The notes beneath the pieces were generated by a model, which was given only the letters and a program-made list of their open reading frames with translations, searched no databases and was not told the DNA's origin. From Plasmopara viticola (taxonomy: Eukaryota; Oomycota; Peronosporomycetes; Peronosporales; Peronosporaceae), in NCBI GenBank assembly GCA_001695595.3, contig MBPM02000023.1, positions 248,001-312,000 of the forward strand: a DNA stretch of 64,000 bases, read 5' to 3'. Position numbers and translations under genes: made by a program. This document shows positions 45,758 through 56,520 of the stretch, one piece after another. How positions within the stretch are numbered: position 1 is the first letter of the stretch; every line of letters starts with the position of its first letter.

Positions 45758-46079
45758 ATTGTATTGTATTACGTTATCGCGTTGCCAAGTTATGCACGTG
45801 CTAGGCTCTATGGCTAGTCCACGGCATAGAGTGGTGTCCACATACGTCGAGTCTCGTTCGGCGGGCAGTGCAGCCAGCACCGAGGTCGTGAGGGTCTTCT
45901 ATTATTTTGTTGAACTCTGACTTGGTAAGAGCCCAGGTGGCGCCCTGGTGCTGGATACCGTCGCGTCGAGGGTGAGACTCGTTAGACAGACCTGCAGATG
46001 CCCGAAAGCACCTGCCCGAAGCGCGCGAGCATTTAGCCCCCGCGCTTGGATGGAGGGCGTCACCCCAACCTATTCCGAA
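45758..46079 (-). mobile_element. SINE-like element, copy 3
   Basis: Minus-strand copy of the same unit. Its head CGGAATAGGTTGGGGTGACG is at 46079 and its (AATAC)n tail is at 45758-45770. Flanks show only a weak possible duplication (TCAAATTGTGCTT against TCAAAGTACACTT on the minus strand). It lies about 150 bp downstream of the PDI stop. Confidence 0.9.
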
Positions 46080-46811
46080 GCACAATTTGAATATTAATGG
46101 GTATAGCATTAAGTCCAACCCCGAGACTGCAGATAGCGGCGATCTGCAATTTAGAACTTTAAAAAATCTGCACATAAAACATCATAAAGACTTGGGTATA
46201 ATTTCCTGCTTTGCTATTTTGAAGTGAACGACCGTTTTCATTCCGGGATTGATGTATGCAAAAGACTGCAGCTCAAGGTAACAATTCAATTATTGAAAAT
46301 AGTATCTGCATGCTTGGACTCGTATTCCTTTCTGAAATACATTTTGTAGTTCAAGATTAGAGTTTCTCATGCAAAGTATCAAAAGCAAAATTAACGATCA
46401 AAAAAGTAATAGTACTGATACAATAGTAAGTAGCTTAATTACTGTGGTGCACAATTACATATGTAGAGATTTTAACATCTAAGCTTAAGATTTTAACAAA
46501 CTTCTCGAAACTTTGAATACTGGGCCGTGGCTGATTTATGAATGCGAGGAAATTCAGCGCATGAAGAATTCTGTTAGTGGTATTATGCAATGTAATTGTG
46601 ATTATGGGAGTACGCTGAAGGTCTGTTAACGACAGAGAGGATTGACAAATCGCGTTTTTTTCATTGATAGCGGTCTTTGCCTGGTCAAAGTGATGATTTG
46701 AAATTTATTCAAGTTAACAGAGTTCTCTTTAATATTGTTTAGCCGTGCACACAAGTCCATATTAAAATTTCTTGCATTCTTCACTTTACAAAGTATATCA
46801 AACGAGCTTTA
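46080..46811. other. non-coding gap between SINE copies 3 and 4
   Basis: AT-rich 730 bp. No open frame or repeat I can support, apart from the target-duplication copy at 46797-46807. Confidence 0.5.
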
Positions 46812-47138
46812 CGGAAAAGGTTGGGGTGACGCCCTCCTTCCGAGCGCGGGGGCTAAATGCTCGCGCGCTTCGGGCAGGTGCTCTCGGGCATCTGCAGGTC
46901 TCTAACGAGTCTCACCCTTGACGCGACGGTCTCCAGCACCGGGCGCCACCTGGGCTCTTACCAAGTCAGAGATAAACAAAACAATGGAAGACCCTCACGA
47001 CCCCGGTGCTGGCTGCACTGCCCGCCGAACGAGACTCGACGTATGCGGACACCACTCTATGCCGTGATCTAGCCAGCCTGAGCCTAGCACGTGCAGAACT
47101 TGGCAACGCGATAACGTAATACAATACAATACAATACA
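46812..47138 (+). mobile_element. SINE-like element, copy 4
   Basis: Same unit (CGGAAAAGGTTGGGGTGACG head, (AATAC)n tail with four units). It is flanked by a perfect 11-bp direct repeat ATCAAACGAGC at 46797-46807 and 47139-47149, a clear target-site duplication. This defines the element as a retroposed, non-LTR-type insertion of about 330 bp. Confidence 0.92.
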
Positions 47139-47149
47139 ATCAAACGAGC

Positions 47150-47721
47150 GCTTCGACTGCTTGTGAGTATGTCAATTTCGAAGCTTGCGCCCAGCGCTTT
47201 GTAAATAAATTAACAAGTATTCGGTGTGTGCCAAGTATTCAGTACATAAAGCGCCTGGACGCTGGCGGTAAAAAAGTATAAGAAGTATATATAAGATCAA
47301 TGTTTCCCCCAAACCTTTTACATAATGTCACAGAAAGGAATGCGCAGCTGGTTGCACGCTGAGAAATAGAGGTAATTCTCTCTATCAATAGTGTTATTAA
47401 TGCTGTTGGCTATAAAAATTCTGTGTAGAGAGGTTTGTTTCCTATTTTCTCTATTCCACTGAGAGAAAACAAAACACATGACTCTAACAGGCGCAGCAAT
47501 GTATGGCCAACTCCTGGCAACGTCTCAAATTAATTTAAATATGGCTCCAAACTAATCACAAGCTGGCACTCTCGTCAATAGCTCGGCACATGGGTTAGGA
47601 GTCTGCTTGGTACTCCAACCTTCCACCAGGCCGCCAACCAGTTGCAGACTCAACATTGTTCAATTTGCCTTAAAGCAATCGTATCCCGTCGAGCCACATT
47701 TCCGTCGCTTAAAAGTCTGCA
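47150..47721. other. non-coding gap
   Basis: AT-rich sequence between SINE copy 4 and the small open frame at 47722. Nothing supportable is seen. Confidence 0.45.
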
Positions 47722-47943
47722 ATGCCCAGCTCATTTTTTGAAAACCTTGCATCGTTGGTGTTACCCCAAGGCGGACGGTCGCCGTCTACAACTTGCCTCG
47801 CGTCTGCCGAGCAGTACAAGGCGTCGAGTCCTTTTGCCGATATTGCGGCTCGGAGAAAGAACGTTGATTTTGGTGTGACCACGGAGAAGCAGCGACAGCA
47901 AGCAAGAATGGATGCTTTTGTCTTCTGTAACATACTGCGGTAG
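47722..47943 (+). CDS. small hypothetical protein, 73 residues
   Basis: ATG-started frame beginning MPSSFFENLASLVLPQGGRS, with a mid segment SSPFADIAARRKNVDFG and a basic-to-hydrophobic end (QARMDAFVFCNILR). Base composition is higher in GC than its surroundings, as in the genes here. The minus strand is also open over most of it. There is no domain, and no splice partner I can defend. It could be a real microprotein gene or the last remnant of a larger one. Confidence 0.4.
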   Translation: MPSSFFENLASLVLPQGGRSPSTTCLASAEQYKASSPFADIAARRKNVDFGVTTEKQRQQARMDAFVFCNILR

Positions 47944-48196
47944 ATTCTTTCGCTCGTTGACAGAGGTTCCTCTATCCTGTAACTTAATCCGACAACTACA
48001 TGAGGACTGTTACGTTCACCCTAAAACTTACGAAATAAATTTCTAACTGGGGCGACTTTTATATGTTAATCTTCCACGTTTAGTTTACAAAGCTGTAGAA
48101 GTTTTTCGTATCAAGTAGCATACAAGCTTAAAGATTGCCAATTAAAATAGTCAAACTAATGTCGAAGCCCTTATACTTGACTGCAGCACGACTCGT

Positions 48197-49435
48197 CTAT
48201 GCATTGACAACCTCTATATCAAAAATAAGGTCAGCGTTGCCTGGAATGGCAGGCGGCATTCCTTCGCGACCGTACCCTAGCTGGGATGGTATGCTAATGG
48301 TCCGCTTGCTGCCTACACGCATGCCCTCAATTCCAATGTCCATTCCCTTAATCACGTCGCCAATCCCGAGGCGAAAAGTGAATGGCTTTTTGCGGCTTTG
48401 GTTGGCGTCGAACTGCTTGCCATTCTTCAGACGGCCGCAATACAGGATACTTACCTTGCGGCCACGCTGGACAGGACGGCCCTTGCCCACAGCACTGCAA
48501 AACCCAATACACATCACAGCATTACAAGAGAATCTCGCATACAGTGTCGCACGCCATACTTACATGTCCTCGATGGTGACGCCTTTGTGTACACGGGTAG
48601 CAAATTTGGCCTTTTTGGGGACTTCAACGGACTCTACTGGGGCTGTGCGTTTTTTGCGTTTCGGGTTGGAAGCAGTCATTTCGGCAATCTTGTCCGCAAT
48701 TTTCTTCTCCATCTCGACCTCATTAGCCGCCTTGGATTCCTGCTTTGCCGCTTGAGTATCCTCTTTTGGTTGCTCTCCAGTCCCAGCAACAACAGTAGTG
48801 GCTTTCTCACTAGCTTTCTTCCCCTTCACGTCCTCTGTATTATCTTTTTTGCTCGCCTTTTTACTTTTCGGTTTAATTTCCTTCTTCGCCTCCTTCTCCA
48901 CCTCTTTCTTTTCATTCTCCGTATCAATGTGAAGACGTTCCTCAAGCACCTCAAATCGGTCATTTTCGGCATCCAAATCCTCTTCGATATCGATCTCGGC
49001 GTCATTTTCATCGCCACCAAACACCATCATTTCATCCTCTTCATCCTCAAAATCATCATAATCGTTCTCATCGCCTCGGTCCTCGTCGTCCTTCACCTCG
49101 ATGAAACCCGTGAGATGAATGGCATTAGGACCGTCTACCACGAACTCGACAGCACCATCTGCAGGCGTAAATGTCTGCGTCAAATTCCATTGATCGGCTA
49201 CTTCGGTCGTTAGCGTGCACATTGCAATCTTGAGCGTCTTTGCCACAACCGATAGCGTCGAGCGGCCTTTGATTGCGTCGGCACCAAGTGCTGCCGAGTT
49301 TAGCTGCATGCAATAGTCCTCAATGTCATTTGGCCACTTTAGTGGGTGACCAGGCTTGACCACGTAGCCAAAGAACCCTGGCACAGGCGCTACCGTGACA
49401 GCCTGAGCCTTCCTCTCGGATTTTTTCTTGCCCAT
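48197..49435 (-). CDS. nucleoplasmin-like FKBP-type peptidyl-prolyl isomerase
   Basis: Two exons, 49435-48564 and 48494-48197, joined over a 69-bp intron (GTAAGT..TTGCAG) in phase; 389 residues. Residues ~15-120 form the nucleoplasmin-like core domain (GFFGYVVKPGHPLKWPND, GRSTLSVVAKTLKIAMCTL, NAIHLTGFIEV). Very acidic tracts follow (DDEDRGDENDYDDFEDEEDE), then a Lys-rich region (KEAKKEIKPKSKKASKK). The C-terminal FKBP domain has GRKVSILYCGRLKNGKQFD, FRLGIGDVIKGMD and the LGYGREGMPPAIP loop with GNADLIFDIEVV. This is the Fpr3/Fpr4/FKBP39 layout, a nucleolar histone chaperone and prolyl isomerase. ATG at 49435 chosen because the MGKKKSERK start is followed at once by the conserved domain. Confidence 0.9.
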
Positions 49436-49575
49436 CAAATTTCTTTTATATGGCTGGTTGGTGGCGATGGTTGCAATACCGATACAAATCGGTATTTCTA
49501 GATAAAACTGGTACAAAAAAGCTTACCTCACTCTGGCTGAACTTCCAGGAGGCAGCCTTTAGCGATACGTTTAAG

Positions 49576-51004
49576 CTAGAGCGATGTATGAAATAGTGAG
49601 TGATATGTGATTTGGACAGTCAATATCACACAAAGTTGTCGTACCCTACATCCACCCAGGGTGATCTGCTTTCCTGTTTGCAGTAGCTGAAGGTCTCGTC
49701 CCAGACGCATGACGGATGTCAATCGTGGAGGCGTACCCTTAGTCCCGACGTGCACTATTATAATCGAGAGGACCCGATACAGCAGCTCGTCAAACATTTT
49801 TGGATCATGGAAGACAGCCATTTGCACGATAACACGATCTGGGTTCCAAATGACGACGTACTTGCGAAGCATGGCTCGTTCTACAGGTGCAGCAAAAATC
49901 ATCAAGGATGTACCAATAGGTACATATAACATGATCTACTCCCGTACCAACACGTGCAAACTCATTTTTCGCTTTCTGTGCAACCAGCTGAAATCGAGCA
50001 AACAAGTCCAAGATATCGGATCCTTGTTCGCTTTCCACCCGCTTTAATTCCTGTTTTAACAATAGTAAGCAGGTAACTTTGATGTAGAAAAATTGACAAA
50101 CCTGACGAATCCGAACGCGGTCAAAGACGGCATTGTCATTGGACGGGTCGTGGATCCACGTTTGATGAAATCGAGCGCATGTCGCCATCAACTCATCCTT
50201 AGTAACAGACAACAATGGCCGAATAAGTGTGACCTTGTTTTGCGCATTGTTCTCGCTGAAGTTTGATTGGTTTGATAGCCCTTGAAGTGGTAGAAACGGT
50301 TGCGTTTGAGCCATTCCTGCCAAACCGTTTATGCCGCTCGCTCTCCCAAGACGAAAAAGCATCGTCTCCAATTGGTCACCGCGATTATGAGCCACAAACA
50401 AGCAGCGTACGCGGTACTCTTGACACACTTGCCACAGCAAGTCGTAGCGATAGTGTCGTGCTTGTTCTTCCAACTTGCTGTTGCGTGGTTTCATTATCTT
50501 TGCAACCTCGTTGGGACGATCTCCTCTTGCGTGCGGCTTCGCATTTTCAGAATGCCATTCACATACTTTCGTCACGTGCTTTATATTGCCACATTCAGCA
50601 CAAATCTTGGCAACTTGCAATGCCTCCTTGCTACTTTCTAGGCGCAGCTGATGGTCCACCGTGACTGCCAGAAGCGGGGTGTTGATCTGATTCTCCTGAA
50701 GATACTCCTTAAGCAGCAACATCAAAGCCATGCTGTCCGCACCACCTGAAATTGCCACTGCAATGGGGAACTCGTCATTGGACGCACATTGTCCCTTCTC
50801 CAACGGATAAAACTCTTGATGAAGTCTCTTTTTGGACAGCCCGCACGTATGCAAAAATCCCGCAAACGTCTCGGCAGATAAAGAAGAGATGTTGCGCTTA
50901 AATGACGATGCAATCGTCACTCTTGGAAACAAATGACCCACAAAAAGTCTTAATCGTGAGCGCTGACACTTGTGCGCTGCAATGCAGTATCGGAAAAGAA
51001 CCAT
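49576..51004 (-). CDS. TilS: tRNA(Ile)-lysidine synthase, probably mitochondrial
   Basis: Three exons, 51004-50102, 50050-49948 and 49880-49576; 436 residues. The first intron is 51 bp and leaves the frame open if retained, but splicing (CAG/GTTTGT..AAACAG/GAA) restores the family motif RVRIRQELKRVE. The second is 67 bp. The ATP-pyrophosphatase P-loop AVAISGGADSMALMLLL, TVDHQLRLESSKEA, LFVAHNRGDQLETMLFRL and ARFHQTWIHDPSND are diagnostic. TilS adds lysidine to C34 of tRNA-Ile(CAU) so that it reads AUA. A basic, hydroxylated N-terminus (FRYCIAAHKCQRSRLRLF, FKRNISSLS) suggests import into mitochondria. It lies 140 bp upstream of the FKBP gene on the same strand. Confidence 0.9.
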
Positions 51005-51179
51005 CTCACGCAAGATCTTTACTGAAAAGAGCGAAGTATCTAATTTACTCTATCAAGGACTTTTACGTCACTTTGCGAGGCGTGGATGTTGCAGAAAGAC
51101 AAAGCTTGCGCACTTTAAAAAAAATGATTGGCCAAAAATGCACGTGACCTCAACTACGAGTATAATCTTTCAAATATGC

Positions 51180-52544
51180 CTAGAAGGTCGAATACTTGCC
51201 GAGCTTCTCGACGTTGCGGAAATCTTTGCCAGCGTAATGAGCTTTGGCGCCCAGCTCCTCCTCGATACGCAAGAGCTGGTTGTACTTTGCCAAACGTTCC
51301 GAACGGCATGGGGCACCAGTCTTGATCTGACCGGCACTCAAGCCCACCGCCAGGTCGGCAATGAATGTGTCTTCAGTCTCACCACTACGGTGGCTGGCCA
51401 TGATAGCCCAGCCAGCCTTCTTGGCCATCGTCACGGCCTCAATCGACTCGGTAATGCTGCCAATCTGGTTCACCTTAAGCAAAAGGGCATTGCACGCCTT
51501 CTGTTCAATGGCCTTTTTCACACGGGTCGGGTTCGTCACCGTCAGGTCGTCGCCGACAATCTGGACGTCTTCGCCAACCTTCGCCGTGAACTTAATCCAC
51601 GACTCCCAGTCGTCCTGGTCAAATGGGTCTTCAATGGACACGATCTTGCTAGAGTCAGCGCACTTGGCAATGAAACCCTCATACACCTCCTGCAACTTGT
51701 CGGCCGAGATCTTCTCCGAGTCCGCACCACTTTCGTTTTTAAAGTCAAGGTTGTACCGAGCGTCCTCGGCACCAGTGTAAAATTCCGAGGCAGCCACGTC
51801 CATGCCAAGACGCACTTTGTCGGTGTATCCCGCGGCCTTGATGGCTTCTTCGATCAAATTTATGGCCTCCCCATTCGACTGGATGTTTGGAGCGAAGCCT
51901 CCCTCGTCACCCACGGCGGTGGCATCCAGGCCATAGCACGCCTTGATTACTTTCATCAAGTTATGGTACACTTCTGACCCAATTTTCATAGCTTCTGTAA
52001 AGCTAGTAGCCCCCACAGGCAGAATCATAAATTCCTGCATGGCAAGCTTGTTGCCAGCGTGGGATCCGCCATTAATAATATTAAACGACGGCACGGGCAG
52101 GCAAGGTGTTGGGTTGCCTGCAAGATCGGCAATGTGCTGCCACAGAGGCTGTTTCTTGGCGGCAGCACCAGCACGGCACAAAGCAATCGACACACCCAAG
52201 ATCGCGTTCGCGCCCAGCTTCTTCTTGCACCAGCCCCACTCGTTTTGCGTACCATCAAGTTTTTCCACCATGAAGCGGTCGATCTCGGCTTGTTTGGTCA
52301 CGTCCTTGCCAAGAAGAGCCGGAGCAATGATTTCATTCACGTTCCTCACAGCGTTCAAAACACCTTTCCCCATGTAGTCTTTGCCACCATCACGCATCTC
52401 CAAGGCTTCAAATTCGCCCGTGGAAGCTCCGCTGGGGACAGCAGCACGGTACAGACCGAGATCCGTCACAAGGTCGACTTCGACCGTCGGGTTGCCACGG
52501 GAATCAAAGATCTGGCGGGCTTTAATTGACAAAATCGACGCCAT
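51180..52544 (-). CDS. ENO: enolase
   Basis: Intronless, 454 residues, complete. Interconverts 2-phosphoglycerate and phosphoenolpyruvate in glycolysis; needs Mg. Start [20 protein letters not shown] is the usual first strand. Other motifs: [15 protein letters not shown] loop, [77 protein letters not shown] (catalytic Lys) and [20 protein letters not shown] (signature with the substrate Ser-His-Arg). A short insertion [13 protein letters not shown] sits where plant and apicomplexan enolases have an EWGW-type pentapeptide. No presequence is seen, so it is cytosolic. Confidence 0.97.
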   Translation of the reverse strand: MASILSIKARQIFDSRGNPTVEVDLVTDLGLYRAAVPSGASTGEFEALEMRDGGKDYMGKGVLNAVRNVNEIIAPALLGKDVTKQAEIDRFMVEKLDGTQNEWGWCKKKLGANAILGVSIALCRAGAAAKKQPLWQHIADLAGNPTPCLPVPSFNIINGGSHAGNKLAMQEFMILPVGATSFTEAMKIGSEVYHNLMKVIKACYGLDATAVGDEGGFAPNIQSNGEAINLIEEAIKAAGYTDKVRLGMDVAASEFYTGAEDARYNLDFKNESGADSEKISADKLQEVYEGFIAKCADSSKIVSIEDPFDQDDWESWIKFTAKVGEDVQIVGDDLTVTNPTRVKKAIEQKACNALLLKVNQIGSITESIEAVTMAKKAGWAIMASHRSGETEDTFIADLAVGLSAGQIKTGAPCRSERLAKYNQLLRIEEELGAKAHYAGKDFRNVEKLGKYSTF

Positions 52545-55349
52545 TGTATCAGGTGGTGATGCTTGCGGTTTTGAAGGTTAGTTTAATAGTGACTCGCTCC
52601 CTCCGATATCTTCGCGTTTGGTTTACCTAATTCAGCCGGATTTATGGTTGTTTGGCGGGTATCTCGATTAAAAATCGACATTTGATCATAATACTGCGAC
52701 GCGATTGGTCAGTTTCAGACCGAAGAAAAGATATGCAAGCTAATTTTCTGGCGAATAACTTATTAGGGGCTTAAGTTTGAGTCATGAAATTGAAAATGTC
52801 TACAATTAAAAAAAGACTCTATCTTAGCTCATGTCTATAAAAGCCTCTACCTTAGCTCATGCTCATGTCTATAACATATAATTGACTCTACCTTAGCTAA
52901 TGGTACACACGTCCCTTAATTGTGTTGCCGACGCTTGCTGTCGCTTGCATGGGTACGAGTAAGCTCAAGTAAGGCACGGCAGAAACACCTGGTTGCTGAC
53001 GGAAGCAATGTACGCTTGACGCGGTACCCGATTGATGATTCGATATGCCCAATCGCAAAAGCTTCTCTTGGCAGGTCCAAATGTGTCATGGCAAACAGCA
53101 TGAATTTTTGCAAGCCTCAATTTAGTGCGCTGCTTGAACGCAACATCATTTGTGCAACCATCGACAAAGCGCGCTTCTAGATGCATTAGGCGACTGTTGT
53201 GCCGTCTCGACAACCAGCTCTGGTTGGATTTCAAGGAGCCCAGTTCAAAGACCTTGAGTGCCACTCAGTGGAGTTTTGGTGAGGTGAATTATCAAATCGC
53301 ATCTGCGTGGAAGCAGAAGCGCTTATGGCACGGGTAATAGACCGAAATAGTCATCTTGTTGATCACTGAAATGCTGGAAATGGACTGCGGTGATATAAGG
53401 GACACGAATCTGGAATGTGGAGTGGCACGCTAGCCTTTAAACGATACTCAAAGCAACCAGCGCTCGCTGCACACCGGTCATGGCATGTTTTAAAATTTAT
53501 CTGGATGGCATGGGTCAGAATTTACAATTGTGCGTAAGGTAATTCGTAAGCCATTGATCAGAGCTCGTATGGAACAGCACTTGTTTCTTGTCGGATAGCT
53601 CTAGAGCAAGGCACTATAATGAACGCCCTACCATGCGCGTGGAGTGGCACGTACGACTCCGTACGGTGCTCATAAGACATAGCAATTGCTTCGTGTCATA
53701 ATAAACATGGCTGATTTTGAGTCAAGACAAAATGGCGAATCGTTATTACAGTGCATGGAGTGACATGTACATTGCCAAAAAGTGTTCGTGGAAGACAATA
53801 CTTGCTTCATGCCGCGAGCAAACTGACTGACGTTTTAGGCCAGACACTGACCAAGGTGACTCACCACGTGTTGTGGACCCTTGTGCTGTAAGTTTAGTTC
53901 ATATCAGCCTTTATTAGGCTCACAAGACACCTCTTGGCTGCCATATCCGTCAAGAGAGAGCATATGGCTTGGAAAACACCCACTATTGGTGGTGCAAGAT
54001 GTATATTGAAATAGCATATATGTTTGAACATTAAAGCAAACATTATGGGATTTACATATACATCAAAATCAAGACAGAAACCAAAACCCTTTGTCGAATG
54101 TGGCCGCGCGAGTGGCAAATCTTGGGTGGCATTACGGTGTGGAAGTGCATCCGTGTGGCATTTCGTGTTGATCTTGTTAAAGTAGTCAGTAGGCAACACT
54201 CGTATTATGGCCGCTGCTAATCGGTCGAACAAAACTGCTCATTTCGCGGCTGTTCCAGAGTGGTGGACCTTGTCAACACTTGCGTTATTTCGTACCGTGT
54301 TTTAGAGAAAGTGTATTTCCAGAACTGCAAAGCGAGATTTCCGCTAAAGTGGTTTGAGATACTTGACACTACGCTGAACATGAAATCGATGGTCAGATTG
54401 AGGGAGTGAATTGGTACGTGCTGCGCAGTGTAGGTGTGCTGATACGCCAATGCGTTGAAGCCGCATAATCTCACTCATCAAACTAACAGTTGTCGATGCC
54501 GATCGGGCCTCAATACAACGCACACCTTAATGGTTTCTTTAACCTTTGCATTCCATAATGTCACTTCGTTGTGGCCTAAAGCTTGATTGGGGAAATGTCG
54601 AGCAACTTGCTGACATCACACCTCCTGCTTCGTTTTCGAAGGCCGGAGACTTACTGATTCTAGACACGCATAAAACGATATAGCCGGAGCAGATATACGA
54701 CAGACATGCTATGATCGAATGCGGTGCAATGACAAGACAAAATTATTAAAGTTAAAAATTGATAATTACACTAAAAAACTGCCTGGAAATGCGTTTAATG
54801 CTGTCTTTTAAAATAAATTGCGTTTGTGACTTTAAACGAGGCTTTGTTAAAAGATCGAAGTATGCAAACTTACCAAGTTTATCATGTGGTCGTAATATGA
54901 CCTGAATCAGATGAGCGCGAAGCGTTGGCACATTTAAGTACGCAGGCTGAGCCATGAAAGGCCGACCCGTCGGTTAAGGCAAGACACGGGATGTCACAAC
55001 CTCTGTAATAACAGGCACGTGTTAAGCAATTATCTCACCGATTGAGTTCGAGGGTCAAGAACAGATCTGACGAATACTGGGAACTTTAAAGCTGCGGCAC
55101 CCATTACATTTCCTGGCAAAGCCAAATGAGGTCGTCAGCACAACGTTTTACCAATATTTGAGCTGCGTCCTCCAGACGCCGATCGCGAGCAAAATCAAAA
55201 CAAAGAGCGCGCAACGCGTTGCATGACGCTGGATATCGTTCTACTTCCGAACTTCTAGACTAAAAAATTGAGTGTGAAAATAATGTAGCGAGTAATCCCG
55301 CACGACGTCTTAGCCATAGTAAAGCCCGGTACCAAAAAAAGCATAGCCT
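52545..55349. other. intergenic region with tandem words and decayed coding-like DNA
   Basis: Upstream of enolase, CTCTAYCTTAGCTMATG words repeat at 52817, 52845 and 52886. From about 52920 to 54300, pieces of coherent-looking plus-strand translation alternate with stops (for example QFSALLERNIICATIDKA near 53120-53175 and FKDLECHSVEF near 53240-53270), suggesting a dead gene. No family could be named. 54480-55349 shows nothing. Confidence 0.4.
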
Positions 55350-56520
55350 CGCATCAAACTTTAATGGTGCCCTGAGGCCGATTCAGCAAGAGAATGAGAA
55401 AGGCAGGAGCTTTTTTGATACAATAAGCAGTGTCTTTGACACGAAGACGCTCACAGCCGCTATGCTTAAGGGCGCTAGGGCCGCGAGCATAGCTCAATCT
55501 AAGGTCTCTGGTGACCTTTGTAAAAGCGCTTTGTACAATATCGCACTGTATTAAACCTTTGACTGCCGAAAAATGGTCCTCAGGACAGATGGCGACAAGA
55601 TATTGGCCGAACATACTCGTATCGAAGAAACTGCTTCAGTCGTACCGTCGAAAAGAAAGAACCAAAAGTACTCTCTCTCTAATATTTCTAAGCACTTAAA
55701 GCCTTTCGTTTCTTCATATCAGTTGGTGAGGTGTGTATCACCGGTATGGTAACAACCAATTTTACACCCTTTTGGGCCGCCAAACGAAAAAACTCATTCA
55801 CATAAGAGATTTCCAAGAAGTGATTATTTGTCTCTTAGCCCAAACATGCCTTACGCGAAATGCTCGTCGAGATCGGAGCTCCAATGCCATGAGCAGCAAT
55901 AGGACCTGACGCAACTCTCGGGCAATCACAGCCGTATCGTCACGCACGAGCGAGCTGATAATTCGGCCACAAAACTCTCACAAATAAAGATTGAGTATAT
56001 TTGACTGCGCCTCGTGCTTTTCCGCCTCATCGAGAATAAAGTGTGTGAGCTATGTCTTATCGGGTGCATAGACGTACGAGCACTTTCCGGAGTGATATCT
56101 ATATAAGGTCCAGAATGTACTTCACTTTTCTTAATTTGATGTTGCTCAACACGGCATTCAATGCGCCAATATGCTTCGTGATTATGCGCGTATCAATACT
56201 AAACAGTGCTATCACGACAGAGGGGTTGTAAATGGACTTTAAGAGTGAGCTAGTACATTAATCGCTTGTGACCATGCGGTTTGTGATGCGAATGTATGGG
56301 TCGGGTGAGCGCGGCGCATGTAATGTACTTTGGGCTTGATTGCACACGCGGCAGTCTCACAAAAACGCTGAATCTTATAACAGAAAAGGACTTACCCTTT
56401 TTAATCTTGGCTGCCGAGGCAAAAGGTTTGTAGTCGACCAAAAAGCTCGAATTTGCTCGATTTAAGCAGCGAGTGATCAACGTGCATGGCACAAGCATGG
56501 CGATAGAGTCATCTGACAAT
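55350..56520 (-). pseudogene. decayed protein-coding gene of unknown family
   Basis: On the minus strand successive, well-composed protein segments follow one another but are split by stops and frame changes. These are TLITRCLNRANSSFLVDYKP (about 56420-56480), NPSVVIALFSIDTRIITKHI (about 56180-56240), then ALNAVLSNIKLRKVKYILDL. Next come LDEAEKHEAQSNILNLYL (about 55985-56035), FCGRIISSLVRDDTAVIARE (about 55925-55980) and RQVLLLLMALELRSR. Last is MFGQYLVAICPEDHFSAVKG (about 55555-55615). Helix-rich, hydrophobic pattern. In-frame TGA and TAG codons separate some of these pieces. I do not recognise the family. An intact multi-exon gene is unlikely because stops fall inside coherent segments. Confidence 0.45.

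Noticed and set aside
48398..49213. 271-codon plus-strand open frame with a hydrophobic Phe/Leu-rich part
   Set aside because: Complement of the acidic and Lys-rich tracts of the FKBP gene; the apparent membrane segments are a by-product.
50970..51977. 335-codon open frame on the plus strand
   Set aside because: Antisense shadow of the enolase and the TilS start; it has no domain pattern, while the minus strand encodes complete known proteins.
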